From the NCBI GenBank assembly GCA_900104855.1, contig FNSS01000001.1, forward strand, positions 682,001-746,000: DNA of 64,000 nucleotides. The letters are read 5' to 3'. A program made the position numbers and the translations under genes. This document shows positions 25,272 through 33,638 of this stretch, one piece after another. The notes under the pieces were generated by a model, which was not told the DNA's origin, searched no databases, and saw only the letters and a list, made by a program, of their open reading frames with translations. How positions within the stretch are numbered: position 1 is the first letter of the stretch; every line of letters starts with the position of its first letter. Source of the stretch: Rhizobiales bacterium GAS188 (lineage in GTDB: Bacteria > Pseudomonadota > Alphaproteobacteria > Rhizobiales > Beijerinckiaceae).

Positions 25272-26351
25272 TCAAGACGATGGAAGCATCGGCTCAGCGA
25301 GATCGCCGAATACCTGACCGGCGGCGACGGGCCAGCCGACCTTCAAGGCCTCGCCGACCGCCGGAAGAGGCTGGCCCATGCGATTGGCGATCTGCACGAT
25401 GATGCGATCCTGCGGCGTCAGCTTGACCCTGACATCGAGGATCGATCCGAGATAGGAAATATATTCGACCACACCTTCGAAGCTGTTGTCGAGATGTTCC
25501 GCCTCGGCGCCGATGGCGACGGCCTCGGGGCGGATGGCGAGCGTCGCCTTGCCGGCACCGGCATCCGCCGCGCAGGCGACGCGCAGGCCGCCGGCGCTGG
25601 TGAAGGCACCGGGTATCGCGACGCTCCCTTCGAGGAAGTTGCTCCGCCCCACGAAGCCTGCGACGAACCGCCCGGCCGGGCGCTCATAGAGATCGCGCTG
25701 ACTGCCGACCTGCTGCACTTCGCCTTGCGCCATCACCACCAGGCGATCGGCCATGCTCAGCGCCTCGTCCTGGTCATGGGTCACCATCACGGTGGTGATG
25801 CCGAGTTTCTGCTGCAGCTCGCGGATCTCGACCCGCACCTCCTCGCGCAGCTTGGCGTCGAGATTCGACAAGGGCTCGTCGAGCAGCAGCACATCCGGCC
25901 GGAAGGCGAGCGCGCGCGCCAGCGCCACACGCTGCTGCTGGCCGCCCGAGAGCTGGCGCGGCAGCCGGTCGCCGAAACCTTCGAGCCTGACGAGACGCAG
26001 CGCCTCCGCGACCCTCGTCCGCATCTCGTCCGCCGCCACCTTGCGCATCTCGAGCCCGAAGGCGACGTTCTCGTCGACGGTCAGATGCGGGAACAGCGCA
26101 TAGGATTGGAAGACGAGGCCGGTATTGCGCTTCCAGGGCGGCAAGGTGGTGACGTCGCGCCCGTCGAGCGTGATCTTGCCCGCGCTCGGCTCGATGAAGC
26201 CCGCCACCATGCGCAAGGTCGTGGTCTTGCCGCAGCCCGAGGGCCCCAGCAGGACCAGGAACTCGCCTTGCGGGATGTCGAGCGACAGGTCCTTGACGAC
26301 GCTCGTCTCGCCATAGCGCTTCGACAGATGCTCGAGCACGACCCGCGCCAT
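25272..26351 (-). CDS. ABC importer ATPase (PotA/UgpC type)
   Basis: A 359-residue ATP-binding subunit starting at ATG 26351, which shares one base with the stop of the upstream permease. Walker A GPSGCGKTT lies at 36-44, the signature LSGGQQQR at 134-141, Walker B VLLLDEP at 154-160 and the switch His at 192. The C-terminal TOBE domain begins near 270. It is the only ATPase among two complete sets of permeases in this run, so it may energise both importers, as shared MsmX/UgpC-type ATPases do elsewhere. Confidence 0.93.
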   Translation of the reverse strand: MARVVLEHLSKRYGETSVVKDLSLDIPQGEFLVLLGPSGCGKTTTLRMVAGFIEPSAGKITLDGRDVTTLPPWKRNTGLVFQSYALFPHLTVDENVAFGLEMRKVAADEMRTRVAEALRLVRLEGFGDRLPRQLSGGQQQRVALARALAFRPDVLLLDEPLSNLDAKLREEVRVEIRELQQKLGITTVMVTHDQDEALSMADRLVVMAQGEVQQVGSQRDLYERPAGRFVAGFVGRSNFLEGSVAIPGAFTSAGGLRVACAADAGAGKATLAIRPEAVAIGAEAEHLDNSFEGVVEYISYLGSILDVRVKLTPQDRIIVQIANRMGQPLPAVGEALKVGWPVAAGQVFGDLAEPMLPSS

Positions 26352-27277
26352 CACACCACCTGCGTGAGCTTGACGAAACGGTCGGTGATCAGCATCGCGG
26401 CCGCGACGATGGCGATCTGCACCACGGACGCCGCAGCGATCGTCGGATCGATCTTCCATTCGAGATATTGCAGGATGGCGATCGGCAAGGTGGTGCGCCC
26501 GGCCCCGACCAGGAACAGGCTCAGCTCGAGATTGCTGAACGAGATGACGAAGGCGAACAGCGCCGCCGCCACGATGCCCGGCCGGATCACCGGCAAGGTG
26601 ATGCGCCTGACGGTGGTCCAGGGCGTGGCGCCGAGATTCTGGGCCGCCTCCTCGATCCCCCGGTCGAAGCCGACGAGGCTCGCCGTGACGAGGCGCACCA
26701 CCCAGGGGATGACGATCAGCGCATGCGCGGCGATCAGGCCCCCGATCGTGCCGATCACCGGCGTCTCGTAGCCGAAGCCGTAGACCAGGATCTCGGCCTC
26801 GACCTGCGCCACATAGATCGCGGTGCCGAGCACGATGGCCGGCACCACGAGCGGCATCAGCAGGAGAGTGCTCGCCGCCCCGCCCCACCAGGTGCTGTAG
26901 CGCACCAGGCCGAGCGCCGCCGGCACGCCGAGCGCGAGGCCGACGAGGGTCGCGACGATACCGACCTCGAAGCTCATGACGAAGCCGTCGATGATGGCCT
27001 TCTGCGTCAGGATCGCCGAGAACCAGTGCAGCGTATAGCCTTCCGGCGGGAAGGAGGGGATCTCCTGCTTGAAGAAGGCGAGCCAGGTCACGAAGACGAG
27101 CGGCAACAGGATGAAGCCGAGCGAGACGATGGCGGCGGCATCGAGCGCCATCCTTCGCCAAGAACGCGAAAACAAGGAACGCCCGAACAGCGAACGCCCA
27201 GACAAGGAGCGTCCAGACAAGGAGCGTCCAGACAAGGAACGTGCAGACAAGGATTTGGAGCGCCCCGACATCAGCAC
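26351..27277 (-). CDS. spermidine/putrescine-type ABC permease (PotC-like) with repeat-expanded N-terminus
   Basis: A 308-residue permease. The membrane core starts at about residue 43 (MALDAAAIVSLGFILLPLVF). The EAA loop is FDRGIEEAAQNLGATPWTTV. The first 42 residues are a run of SLSGR-type pentapeptides encoded by a 15-bp tandem repeat. A start at 27151 (MALD) would skip them entirely, so the true start is uncertain. It is followed by the ATPase with a one-base overlap and preceded by the amidohydrolase gene 19 bp upstream. Confidence 0.88.
   Translation of the reverse strand: MLMSGRSKSLSARSLSGRSLSGRSLSGRSLFGRSLFSRSWRRMALDAAAIVSLGFILLPLVFVTWLAFFKQEIPSFPPEGYTLHWFSAILTQKAIIDGFVMSFEVGIVATLVGLALGVPAALGLVRYSTWWGGAASTLLLMPLVVPAIVLGTAIYVAQVEAEILVYGFGYETPVIGTIGGLIAAHALIVIPWVVRLVTASLVGFDRGIEEAAQNLGATPWTTVRRITLPVIRPGIVAAALFAFVISFSNLELSLFLVGAGRTTLPIAILQYLEWKIDPTIAAASVVQIAIVAAAMLITDRFVKLTQVV
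27171..27260. repeat. six 15-bp tandem repeats in a permease N-terminus
   Basis: Units resembling gacaaggagcgtcca, with two identical copies at 27201-27230 and four diverged ones around them. On the minus strand they encode RSLSG-type pentapeptides at the cytoplasmic N-terminus of the PotC-like permease. Confidence 0.88.
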
Positions 27278-27296
27278 CGCGCTCCCTGCTGTGCCA

Positions 27297-28541
27297 TCAC
27301 GCCAGGCGATTCTTGTGGAAGCGCCCCTCTTTCATGATGACGGAGAGATGCTCGCCCTGGTCCTGGAACAGGCCGAGATCCTTCAGGGGGTTGCCGTCGA
27401 CGACGATGAGGTCGGCATGGGCGCCGGGCTCGACGATGCCGAGCTTGCCCTCCTGGCGGATGATCTCGGCAGCGATGGTGGTGGCCGAGCGGATGATCTC
27501 GATCGGCGTCATCACCTCGGAGCGCAGCAGGAACTCGCGGCTCTGCTCGTTCTGCAGCTGGCCGAGCAGATCGCTGCCATAGCCGACCTTGACGCCGACT
27601 TTCTTGCAGATCTCGAGCGAGCGCAGCCCGCCTTCGAGCACCTTGTCGTTCTTGGCCAGCATGTCGGCAGACATGCCGAACTGCGCAGCGCGCTCCTTCA
27701 TCACCACATAAGCGACGAGGTTGGCGATCAGATAGCCCTTGTTCTTGGCGAGGAGCTTCGCGGCAGGCAGGTCGATGAGATTGCCGTGCTCGATGGTACG
27801 CACGCCCTGGCTGACGGCCCGGGTGATGGCCTCGGGCGTGTAGGCATGGGCCAGGACGTAGCGGTTGAAGGCCTGCGCCTCCTCAACCGCGGCCGCGATC
27901 TCGCCGAGCGAGAACTGGCGCGAATCGAGCGGATCATAGGGCGAGGCGACGCCGCCCGAGACCATGATCTTGATGGCGTCGGCGCCCTGGCGCAGCTCCT
28001 CGCGCACCGCGGCGCGCACATTGTCGACGCCGTCCGCGATCGCCATGGTGAAGGAGAGCCCGTCGCAGCAGCGGCAGGCCTTGAAATAATCGGTGCGCCG
28101 GCGCCCATCCGAGTGGCCGCCGGTCGGTCCGATGGCGCGGCCCACGATGAACAGGCGCGGGCCCGGCAGATGCCCCTTCTCGACGGCTTCCTTGATGCCC
28201 CAATCGGCGCCGCCGGTGTCGCGGACCGAGGTGAAGCCGCGATTGAGCATGCCGAGCATCAACGGCGCCGAGCGAGCGGCGAGCAGCGACACCGGAATGC
28301 TCTCCAGCATCCGGATATTCACTTCGCTCAGATACACATGGACATGGCAGTCGATCAGGCCCGGCATCAAGGTGCGTTTGCCGCAATCGACCTTGCGGGC
28401 CGAGGCCGATTTGATCGCCTTGTCGGAGACCTCCTTGATATGGCCGCCCTCGACCAGAACCTCATAGCCGCCTCGCGGCTCGTTCCAGCGCGGATCGAGC
28501 AAATTGAGGTTCTTGAAGAGGATAGGCTCGGACGTCGGCAT
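27297..28541 (-). CDS. metal-dependent amidohydrolase (imidazolonepropionase/prolidase-like)
   Basis: A 414-residue amidohydrolase starting at MPTSEPILFK. The metal-binding HxH is in MPGLIDCHVHVY. The lysine is in AIKIMVSGG, histidines in LAHAYT and TIEHGN, and the final aspartate in GYGSDLLG. The family hydrolyses amide or cyclic amide bonds, for example Xaa-Pro dipeptides or imidazolones. It lies between two ABC importers on the same strand, implying that it degrades an imported amide. The substrate is unknown. Confidence 0.88.
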   Translation of the reverse strand: MPTSEPILFKNLNLLDPRWNEPRGGYEVLVEGGHIKEVSDKAIKSASARKVDCGKRTLMPGLIDCHVHVYLSEVNIRMLESIPVSLLAARSAPLMLGMLNRGFTSVRDTGGADWGIKEAVEKGHLPGPRLFIVGRAIGPTGGHSDGRRRTDYFKACRCCDGLSFTMAIADGVDNVRAAVREELRQGADAIKIMVSGGVASPYDPLDSRQFSLGEIAAAVEEAQAFNRYVLAHAYTPEAITRAVSQGVRTIEHGNLIDLPAAKLLAKNKGYLIANLVAYVVMKERAAQFGMSADMLAKNDKVLEGGLRSLEICKKVGVKVGYGSDLLGQLQNEQSREFLLRSEVMTPIEIIRSATTIAAEIIRQEGKLGIVEPGAHADLIVVDGNPLKDLGLFQDQGEHLSVIMKEGRFHKNRLA

Positions 28542-28644
28542 CTTGGGGCTCCGGGGATGAGGTCTGCGGCAATCGTCTCTTGTTCCGTCACGGGATGCAA
28601 GCCGCACCCTCATACCGGCGTAACGCATCACGGTCTTGTGGTCA

Positions 28645-29475
28645 TCAGTCCTTGAGGCCGCCTGCCGAGAGCCCGGCGACGATCTGGCGCTGCGCCACGA
28701 CGGTGAGCAGCAGCACCGGCAAGGTGACGAGGAGCGCCGCGGCCGCGAGTGGCCCCCAGGAGATCTGCTCGAAGGTCAGCACATTGTAGATCGCCGAGGG
28801 CAGGGTGCGGGTCGTCTTGCCGCCGAGCACGACCGAGAAGATGAAGTTGTTCCAGGAGAAGATGAAGGCGAGGATCGCCCCGACGATGATGCCGGGCTTG
28901 GCGAGCGGCAAGGCGATATGGACGAAGCCCTGCCAGGGCGAGGCGCCGTCGACAAGGGCTGCATCCTCGAGCTCCATCGGCACATTCTCGAAATAGCCGA
29001 TCATCACCCAGACGATGATCGGCACGGTGATCACGAGATGGGTGACGAGCAGCGCCGTGATGGTGCCGTTGAGCCCGATGATCTGGAAGGCGAGGAAGAG
29101 CGGGATCAGATAGGACAGCGCCGGCGTGATGCGGGCGATCAGGATCAGGAAGGCGAATTTCGCCGATTTCGCCCGTGCGATGCCATAGCCCGCGGGCACG
29201 CCGACCAGAAGCCCGACCAGCACCGCGCCGCCCGTCACCAGGATCGAGTTCCACAGATAGAGCAGGAAATTGTTGCGGGCGAAGACGTCGCGGAAATTGT
29301 CGAGCGTCGGGGGATCGGGAATGAACACCGGCGGGAAGGCCGTGTTGTCGGCATCGTTCTTGAGCGACAGCGACAGCATCCACAGGAAGACGAGGATCGC
29401 CGGAGACACGAGTGCGATCACCGACAGGGCAAAGCCGGCCTTGGCGGCGAGGCGCTTGATGGGGCGGGCGTGCAT
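28645..29475 (-). CDS. carbohydrate-type ABC permease (MalG/UgpE-like)
   Basis: A 276-residue permease with six helices and the C-terminal family pattern. The EAA loop reads VPMELEDAALVDGASPWQGF and the end is QRQIVAGLSAGGLKD, the classical MalG-type ending. It lies 3 bp after the MalF-like permease and upstream of the amidohydrolase. Together with the binding protein at 30622 it forms a CUT1-type importer without its own ATPase. Confidence 0.92.
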   Translation of the reverse strand: MHARPIKRLAAKAGFALSVIALVSPAILVFLWMLSLSLKNDADNTAFPPVFIPDPPTLDNFRDVFARNNFLLYLWNSILVTGGAVLVGLLVGVPAGYGIARAKSAKFAFLILIARITPALSYLIPLFLAFQIIGLNGTITALLVTHLVITVPIIVWVMIGYFENVPMELEDAALVDGASPWQGFVHIALPLAKPGIIVGAILAFIFSWNNFIFSVVLGGKTTRTLPSAIYNVLTFEQISWGPLAAAALLVTLPVLLLTVVAQRQIVAGLSAGGLKD

Positions 29476-29478
29476 GGC

Positions 29479-30426
29479 TCAGGCGTTCCATTTCGAGCGC
29501 TGGCGCGCATGCAGGAGCAGGAGCGACAACAGCACGATAATGATGAAGAACACGACGACGAGCGCCGACGCATAGCCGAGCTTGTAGAACTGGAAGGCCT
29601 GCAGATAGAGGAAGATGTTCATGGTCTCGGAGGCCGTCCCCGGCCCGCCCTGGGTGATGACGAAGATGTTATCGAACACCTTCAGCGCATCGATGGTGCG
29701 CAGCATGATGGCGATCATCACATAGGGCCAGACCAGCGGCAGGGTGATGTGGCGGAACAGGTGCCAGCTATTCGCCCCGTCGATGATGGCCGATTCGTAA
29801 GGCTCCCGCGGCAGGCTCGCGAGCCCGCCGAGCACGATCAGCATGACGAGCGGCGTCCATTGCCAGACCTCGATCATCACCAAGGTCGGAATCACGGTCG
29901 ATGGGTCGTAGACCCAGGATTGCGGCGGGATGCCGATCAGCGACAACAGGTAGTTGAGGACGCCGAGCTGGGGGTGGAACATCATGGTCCAGACCAGCGC
30001 CACGGCGACCGGCGTTGCCATCATCGGCATGGTGAACACGGTGCGCAGCACGCCGCGCCACGGGAATTCGCGATGGAAGACCACGGCGGCCGCGACCCCC
30101 AGGATCACCGGGATGATGACGGCGAGCGCCGTGAACCAGAAGGTTCGCCCGACCGCCTCGAGGAAGCGCTGATCCTGGAACAAGATGACGTAATTCGACA
30201 GGCCGACGAAGGCCGCCCCGCCGCCGATCTTCCAATCCTGCGTCGACATGTAGAGCGTGAACAGCCAGGGGAAGACGATGACAGCGAGGATGGTGATGAC
30301 CGCCGGCACGGCGAACAGCCAATATTTGCGCGAGAAGTCATGACGCTTGCCCGGGCCAGCGAGGTTCGTCGCCGCTACGTGACCTCCCAAGGCTGGCAGA
30401 TCGAGCCGGGCCGGCTGCGTGCTCAT
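29479..30426 (-). CDS. carbohydrate-type ABC permease (MalF/UgpA-like)
   Basis: A 315-residue permease starting at MSTQPARLDL (ATG 30426). The first helix is YWLFAVPAVITILAVIVFPW and the EAA loop is LPREPYESAIIDGANSWHLF. A longer in-frame start is rejected because it would be encoded by the intergenic repeat at 30459-30612. It partners with the MalG-like permease and with the binding protein upstream. Confidence 0.92.
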   Translation of the reverse strand: MSTQPARLDLPALGGHVAATNLAGPGKRHDFSRKYWLFAVPAVITILAVIVFPWLFTLYMSTQDWKIGGGAAFVGLSNYVILFQDQRFLEAVGRTFWFTALAVIIPVILGVAAAVVFHREFPWRGVLRTVFTMPMMATPVAVALVWTMMFHPQLGVLNYLLSLIGIPPQSWVYDPSTVIPTLVMIEVWQWTPLVMLIVLGGLASLPREPYESAIIDGANSWHLFRHITLPLVWPYVMIAIMLRTIDALKVFDNIFVITQGGPGTASETMNIFLYLQAFQFYKLGYASALVVVFFIIIVLLSLLLLHARQRSKWNA

Positions 30427-30458
30427 GGGATGCAGCCCCTTTGCGCTGGGCGCGCTTC

Positions 30459-30612
30459 CTTCTCCCGCCTGCGGGAGAAGGTGCCGAGGCGAAGCCGAGG
30501 CGGATGAGGGGCGGTGGAGCGCTTCATCGGCGTCCCTCATCCGCCCTCACTCCGCAGAGTCTGTCTAGCCAAGACTTGCACCTTCTCCCGCGAAGGGCGG
30601 GAGAAGGAAAGC
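30459..30612. repeat. paired inverted intergenic repeat (REP/BIME-like), copy B
   Basis: CCTTCTCCCGC/GCGGGAGAAGG hairpins at both ends, each followed inward by an oppositely oriented cctcatccgcc-type sequence. The middle (gcgcttcatcggcgtccc) resembles the middle of copy A at 12583-12600. It lies between a binding-protein gene and its permease, where it could lower or stabilise downstream transcript levels. Confidence 0.7.
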
Positions 30613-30621
30613 GAGCGCCGC

Positions 30622-31977
30622 TCACCCCTTCTCGCTCGCCTCGAGGATCGGCTTGAAGGCTTCCGTGGCCTTCTTCAGCTCCGCGGCCGGATCGCCGCCG
30701 GTCAAGGTGTTGGTCAAGGCGACGCCGAACACGTCGCGGAATTCCTGGACCGGGATGATGACGGGGAGACCAGGCCTGCCGATCTTCGCCGATTCGAGGA
30801 TGCAGTCGAACCATTGCGTCCCGAATTTCGAGGAGGTGACGGTCTCGCGATCGCCATAGACGGAGTTGCGGGCGGGTGCGCCTCCGCCCTCCTTCAGGAA
30901 GCGCAGCTGGTTCACCTTGTTGGTCGCCCATTGGATATAGAGCCAGGCGGCCTGCTTCTTCTTCGAGCCGGCGGCGATCCCGAGCCCATCGGCGAAGGTC
31001 GCCGAATGATGCGCCTTGGGGCCGGGTGGCGTGACGCCATAGCCGACCTTGCCGACCACGCGCGACACCTTGGGGTCCTCGACCGGCGCCGTGAAGCCGA
31101 TGCCGTCGAGCCACATGGCAGCGCGGCCTTGCATGAAGGTCGTCTGGCATTCGTTCCAGTTGAAGCCGATGGTGCCGGGAGGCGCGAAATTCTTGTTGAG
31201 GTCGCGATAATATTCCGCCGCCCAGATGGCTTCCGGCGTCTCGGTCAGGAGCTTGCCCGAGGCGTCGATGGTCTCGAGGCCCTGGCCGAGCAGCCAGCTC
31301 GTCCAGACCGGGATATTGGCGTTCTTCAGGCCGCGCGAGACGAAGCCATAGACCCCCTTCGCAGGATCGGTGAGCGCCTTCGCGGCCAGCTTCAGCTCGT
31401 CGAGCGATTTCGGATATTCGATGCCTTTCTGGGCGAACAGCTCCTTGTTGTAATAGATCATCCAGTAATCGACGAAGATCGGAATGGTGTCGAGGCGGCC
31501 ATCGCTCTGGGTCGCATAGGCGAGGCCGGCCTTGCCGAAATCGGCGAAGTCGTAATCGGGCGAGGTGATCGAAGCATCGGCGAGATAGGGACGTAGATCC
31601 TCCATCCATTTGCCTTTGGCGGCGATGCGCTTTTGCACATGCAGCGCCAGATTGACCACATCGAAGCTCGGGCTGCCCGAGGTGAACTCGATCATCACCT
31701 TCTGGCGCTGCTGCTGCTCGGGGATCTGCTCGGAGGAGACCTCGATCCCGGTCAGAGCGGTGAATTCCTTCTCGTAGCGCTGATAGATGTCGGCACGCGG
31801 CGACTTCGCCAGGATGACGTCGATCTTCTGCCCGGCGGCGCGTTTCCAATCAAATTGCGACTGGGCATTGGCCTGGCGGACAAGGGCTGGAGCGCCAAGC
31901 CCGCCGAGCGCTGCCGCAGCGGCTCCCGTCCCGAGGATGCGCCGACGCGAGGGGCGCGAGATCATGTCCTGCGACAT
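30622..31977 (-). CDS. carbohydrate-type ABC substrate-binding protein
   Basis: A 451-residue extracellular solute-binding protein (family 1). The leader ISRPSRRRILGTGAAAAALG is twin-arginine-like and ends near RQANAQ. The mature domain shows FTALTGIEVSSEQIPEQQ and GFVSRGLKNANIPVW, typical of CUT1 binding proteins. The start is ATG 31977; the frame is open further upstream but without family similarity. It is the first gene of the long minus-strand run. The upstream gap of 668 bp separates it from the divergent DapA-family lyase. Confidence 0.9.
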   Translation of the reverse strand: MSQDMISRPSRRRILGTGAAAAALGGLGAPALVRQANAQSQFDWKRAAGQKIDVILAKSPRADIYQRYEKEFTALTGIEVSSEQIPEQQQRQKVMIEFTSGSPSFDVVNLALHVQKRIAAKGKWMEDLRPYLADASITSPDYDFADFGKAGLAYATQSDGRLDTIPIFVDYWMIYYNKELFAQKGIEYPKSLDELKLAAKALTDPAKGVYGFVSRGLKNANIPVWTSWLLGQGLETIDASGKLLTETPEAIWAAEYYRDLNKNFAPPGTIGFNWNECQTTFMQGRAAMWLDGIGFTAPVEDPKVSRVVGKVGYGVTPPGPKAHHSATFADGLGIAAGSKKKQAAWLYIQWATNKVNQLRFLKEGGGAPARNSVYGDRETVTSSKFGTQWFDCILESAKIGRPGLPVIIPVQEFRDVFGVALTNTLTGGDPAAELKKATEAFKPILEASEKG

Positions 31978-32645
31978 CGCGGAGGTCTCCTTGTGTTTTC
32001 CCGCCCGGATGGCTTGTCGCAGCCGCGCCCCCCGCGACCCGGCCATTGACCGACCGACCATCTCGTTGATGCGAATGCTAGGAGGCTTCCATTCCAGTGG
32101 CAACAGGGCATTGGGCGGCCGTTGCATATTCGCTGCCGCAAAGGCGGTCGATGCCGGCAGTGGCGAGGCGGATTCGTGCCTCGGAGCGGTGAACGCACTG
32201 CCGATGCTGCATTGCGACCGCTGTTAAGAACACGAGATTTACAGCGAGGAGGATCTTTTCCGGGCCCGGTCTTGCTGCATTGCAACATCGCCGCAACGCG
32301 CCACTGAATCGCTGCGCCAGCACATTCATGGACGATGAAAATGTCATTATGACGGCAATGTTCAACCCCTCCAAAATTTGGTTCCACAGAAAATACGCAC
32401 ACACGACGACTATTTGCGCATTTGTAGCTACAATATAGCCTAATTATACAAATATATACAAATACATCTGCTAATATTATTATGAACTATCAAATATATA
32501 CTATGGATCGTCTCGCCGGGCATGACGGGCGTCTGCGCGGCATGACCGCGCCAACCCCAGGCGCAGCATGTCCTTCCCGGCGCGCCGATTGTGACGGGCG
32601 CGGCGATCTCCTAAGGATGGCCTTGATCTCCCAGGAGGCTCCGCC
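31978..32645. other. divergent intergenic region with AT-rich tract
   Basis: No gene is supported. The stretch 32390-32510 is strikingly AT-rich (runs such as aaatatatacaaatacat) in an otherwise GC-rich sequence. It sits between the divergently transcribed binding-protein and DapA-family genes. It probably holds both promoters and may bind nucleoid proteins; a relic of imported DNA is also possible. Confidence 0.55.
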
Positions 32646-33530
32646 ATGCCGGCCGTCGCATTGAAGGGCGTCTTTCCCTATCTGGTATCGCCCGTGGACG
32701 CGGATGGGCGGGTGAAGAGAGAGGTGCTCACGGCCCTCGTCGAGCATCTGATCGCTGCGGGCGTGCATGGGCTGACGCCGCTCGGTTCCACGGGCGAGTT
32801 CGCCTATCTCGACACGGCCCAGCGCCTGGAGATCGTCGATTGCGTGGTGCGGGCGGCGCGCGGCCGGGTGCCGGTCATCGCGGGGGTCGCGGCGACCACG
32901 ACCAAAGGCGCGGTCGAGCTCGCCAAGGAGGTGGTGGCGCTCGGCGCCGATGGCGTACTGGCGATATTGGAGGCGTATTTCCCGATTCCCGAAGCCGGCG
33001 TCGAGGCTTATTTCCGGGCGATCGCGGATGCCGTCCCCTGCCCAATTGTGCTCTACACCAACCCGCAATTCCAGCGCTCGGATCTGAGCCTGAAGGTGAT
33101 CAAGCGCCTCTCACACGTCGAGAATATCGCCTATATCAAGGACGCCTCCACCAATACCGGGCGGCTCTTGTCGATCCTCAACGAAACGGAAGGCCGCATG
33201 CAGGTGTTCGCGGCCTCGGCGCATATCCCAGCCTGCGTGATGCTGATCGGCGGCGTCGGCTGGATGGCGGGACCGGCCTGCATCATCCCGCGCCAGAGCG
33301 TCGCGCTCTATGGCTTGGCGCAGCGTGGCGAATGGGACAAGGCGATGGCGCTGCAGCGCAAGCTCTGGGCCGTCAATGAGGCCTTCGCCAAATATGCGCT
33401 CGCCGCCTGCATCAAGGGCGCACTCGAAATCCAGGGTTTCGCGGTCGGCGATCCGCTGCCGCCCCAGGCGCCACTCAGCGAGGAGGGCAAGAACGAGCTC
33501 GCGAAGGTGCTGGCGAGCCTCGCCATCTGA
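32646..33530 (+). CDS. DapA/NAL-family aldolase or lyase
   Basis: A 294-residue TIM-barrel class I aldolase of the dihydrodipicolinate synthase/N-acetylneuraminate lyase family. The GSTGEF motif is at 48-52, Tyr137 in VLYTNP, and the Schiff-base lysine is Lys165 in AYIKDAST. Pyruvate is the usual common substrate or product. Location beside two catabolic importers, and the lack of other lysine genes, favours a sugar-acid or keto-acid lyase over lysine biosynthesis. ATG start with AGGAGG 6 bp upstream. Confidence 0.88.
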   Translation: MPAVALKGVFPYLVSPVDADGRVKREVLTALVEHLIAAGVHGLTPLGSTGEFAYLDTAQRLEIVDCVVRAARGRVPVIAGVAATTTKGAVELAKEVVALGADGVLAILEAYFPIPEAGVEAYFRAIADAVPCPIVLYTNPQFQRSDLSLKVIKRLSHVENIAYIKDASTNTGRLLSILNETEGRMQVFAASAHIPACVMLIGGVGWMAGPACIIPRQSVALYGLAQRGEWDKAMALQRKLWAVNEAFAKYALAACIKGALEIQGFAVGDPLPPQAPLSEEGKNELAKVLASLAI

Positions 33531-33545
33531 GGGCGCCGGCGCGGC

Positions 33546-33638
33546 CCCTGGGACCGCGAGCGTCTCGGTCGCCCTTCTTCCCAGCGGCGCGCCAGTTTCG
33601 GGGCCTCAAGGGCGGGCGGGACGCCCGCGGTCCCAGGG
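33546..33638. repeat. 31-bp imperfect inverted repeat overlapping the ydcF-type 3' end
   Basis: Left arm 33546-33576 and right arm 33608-33638 match at 27 of 31 positions (core ccctgggaccgcg) around a 31-bp loop. The right arm encodes the last residues of the YdcF-family protein. It looks like a dispersed REP-type element or bidirectional terminator between convergent genes. Confidence 0.7.

Noticed and set aside
25272-27161. A 629-residue frame joining the ABC ATPase to upstream sequence
   Set aside because: The upstream part overlaps the permease in another frame. The ATPase starts at 26351 with MARVVLEHLS.
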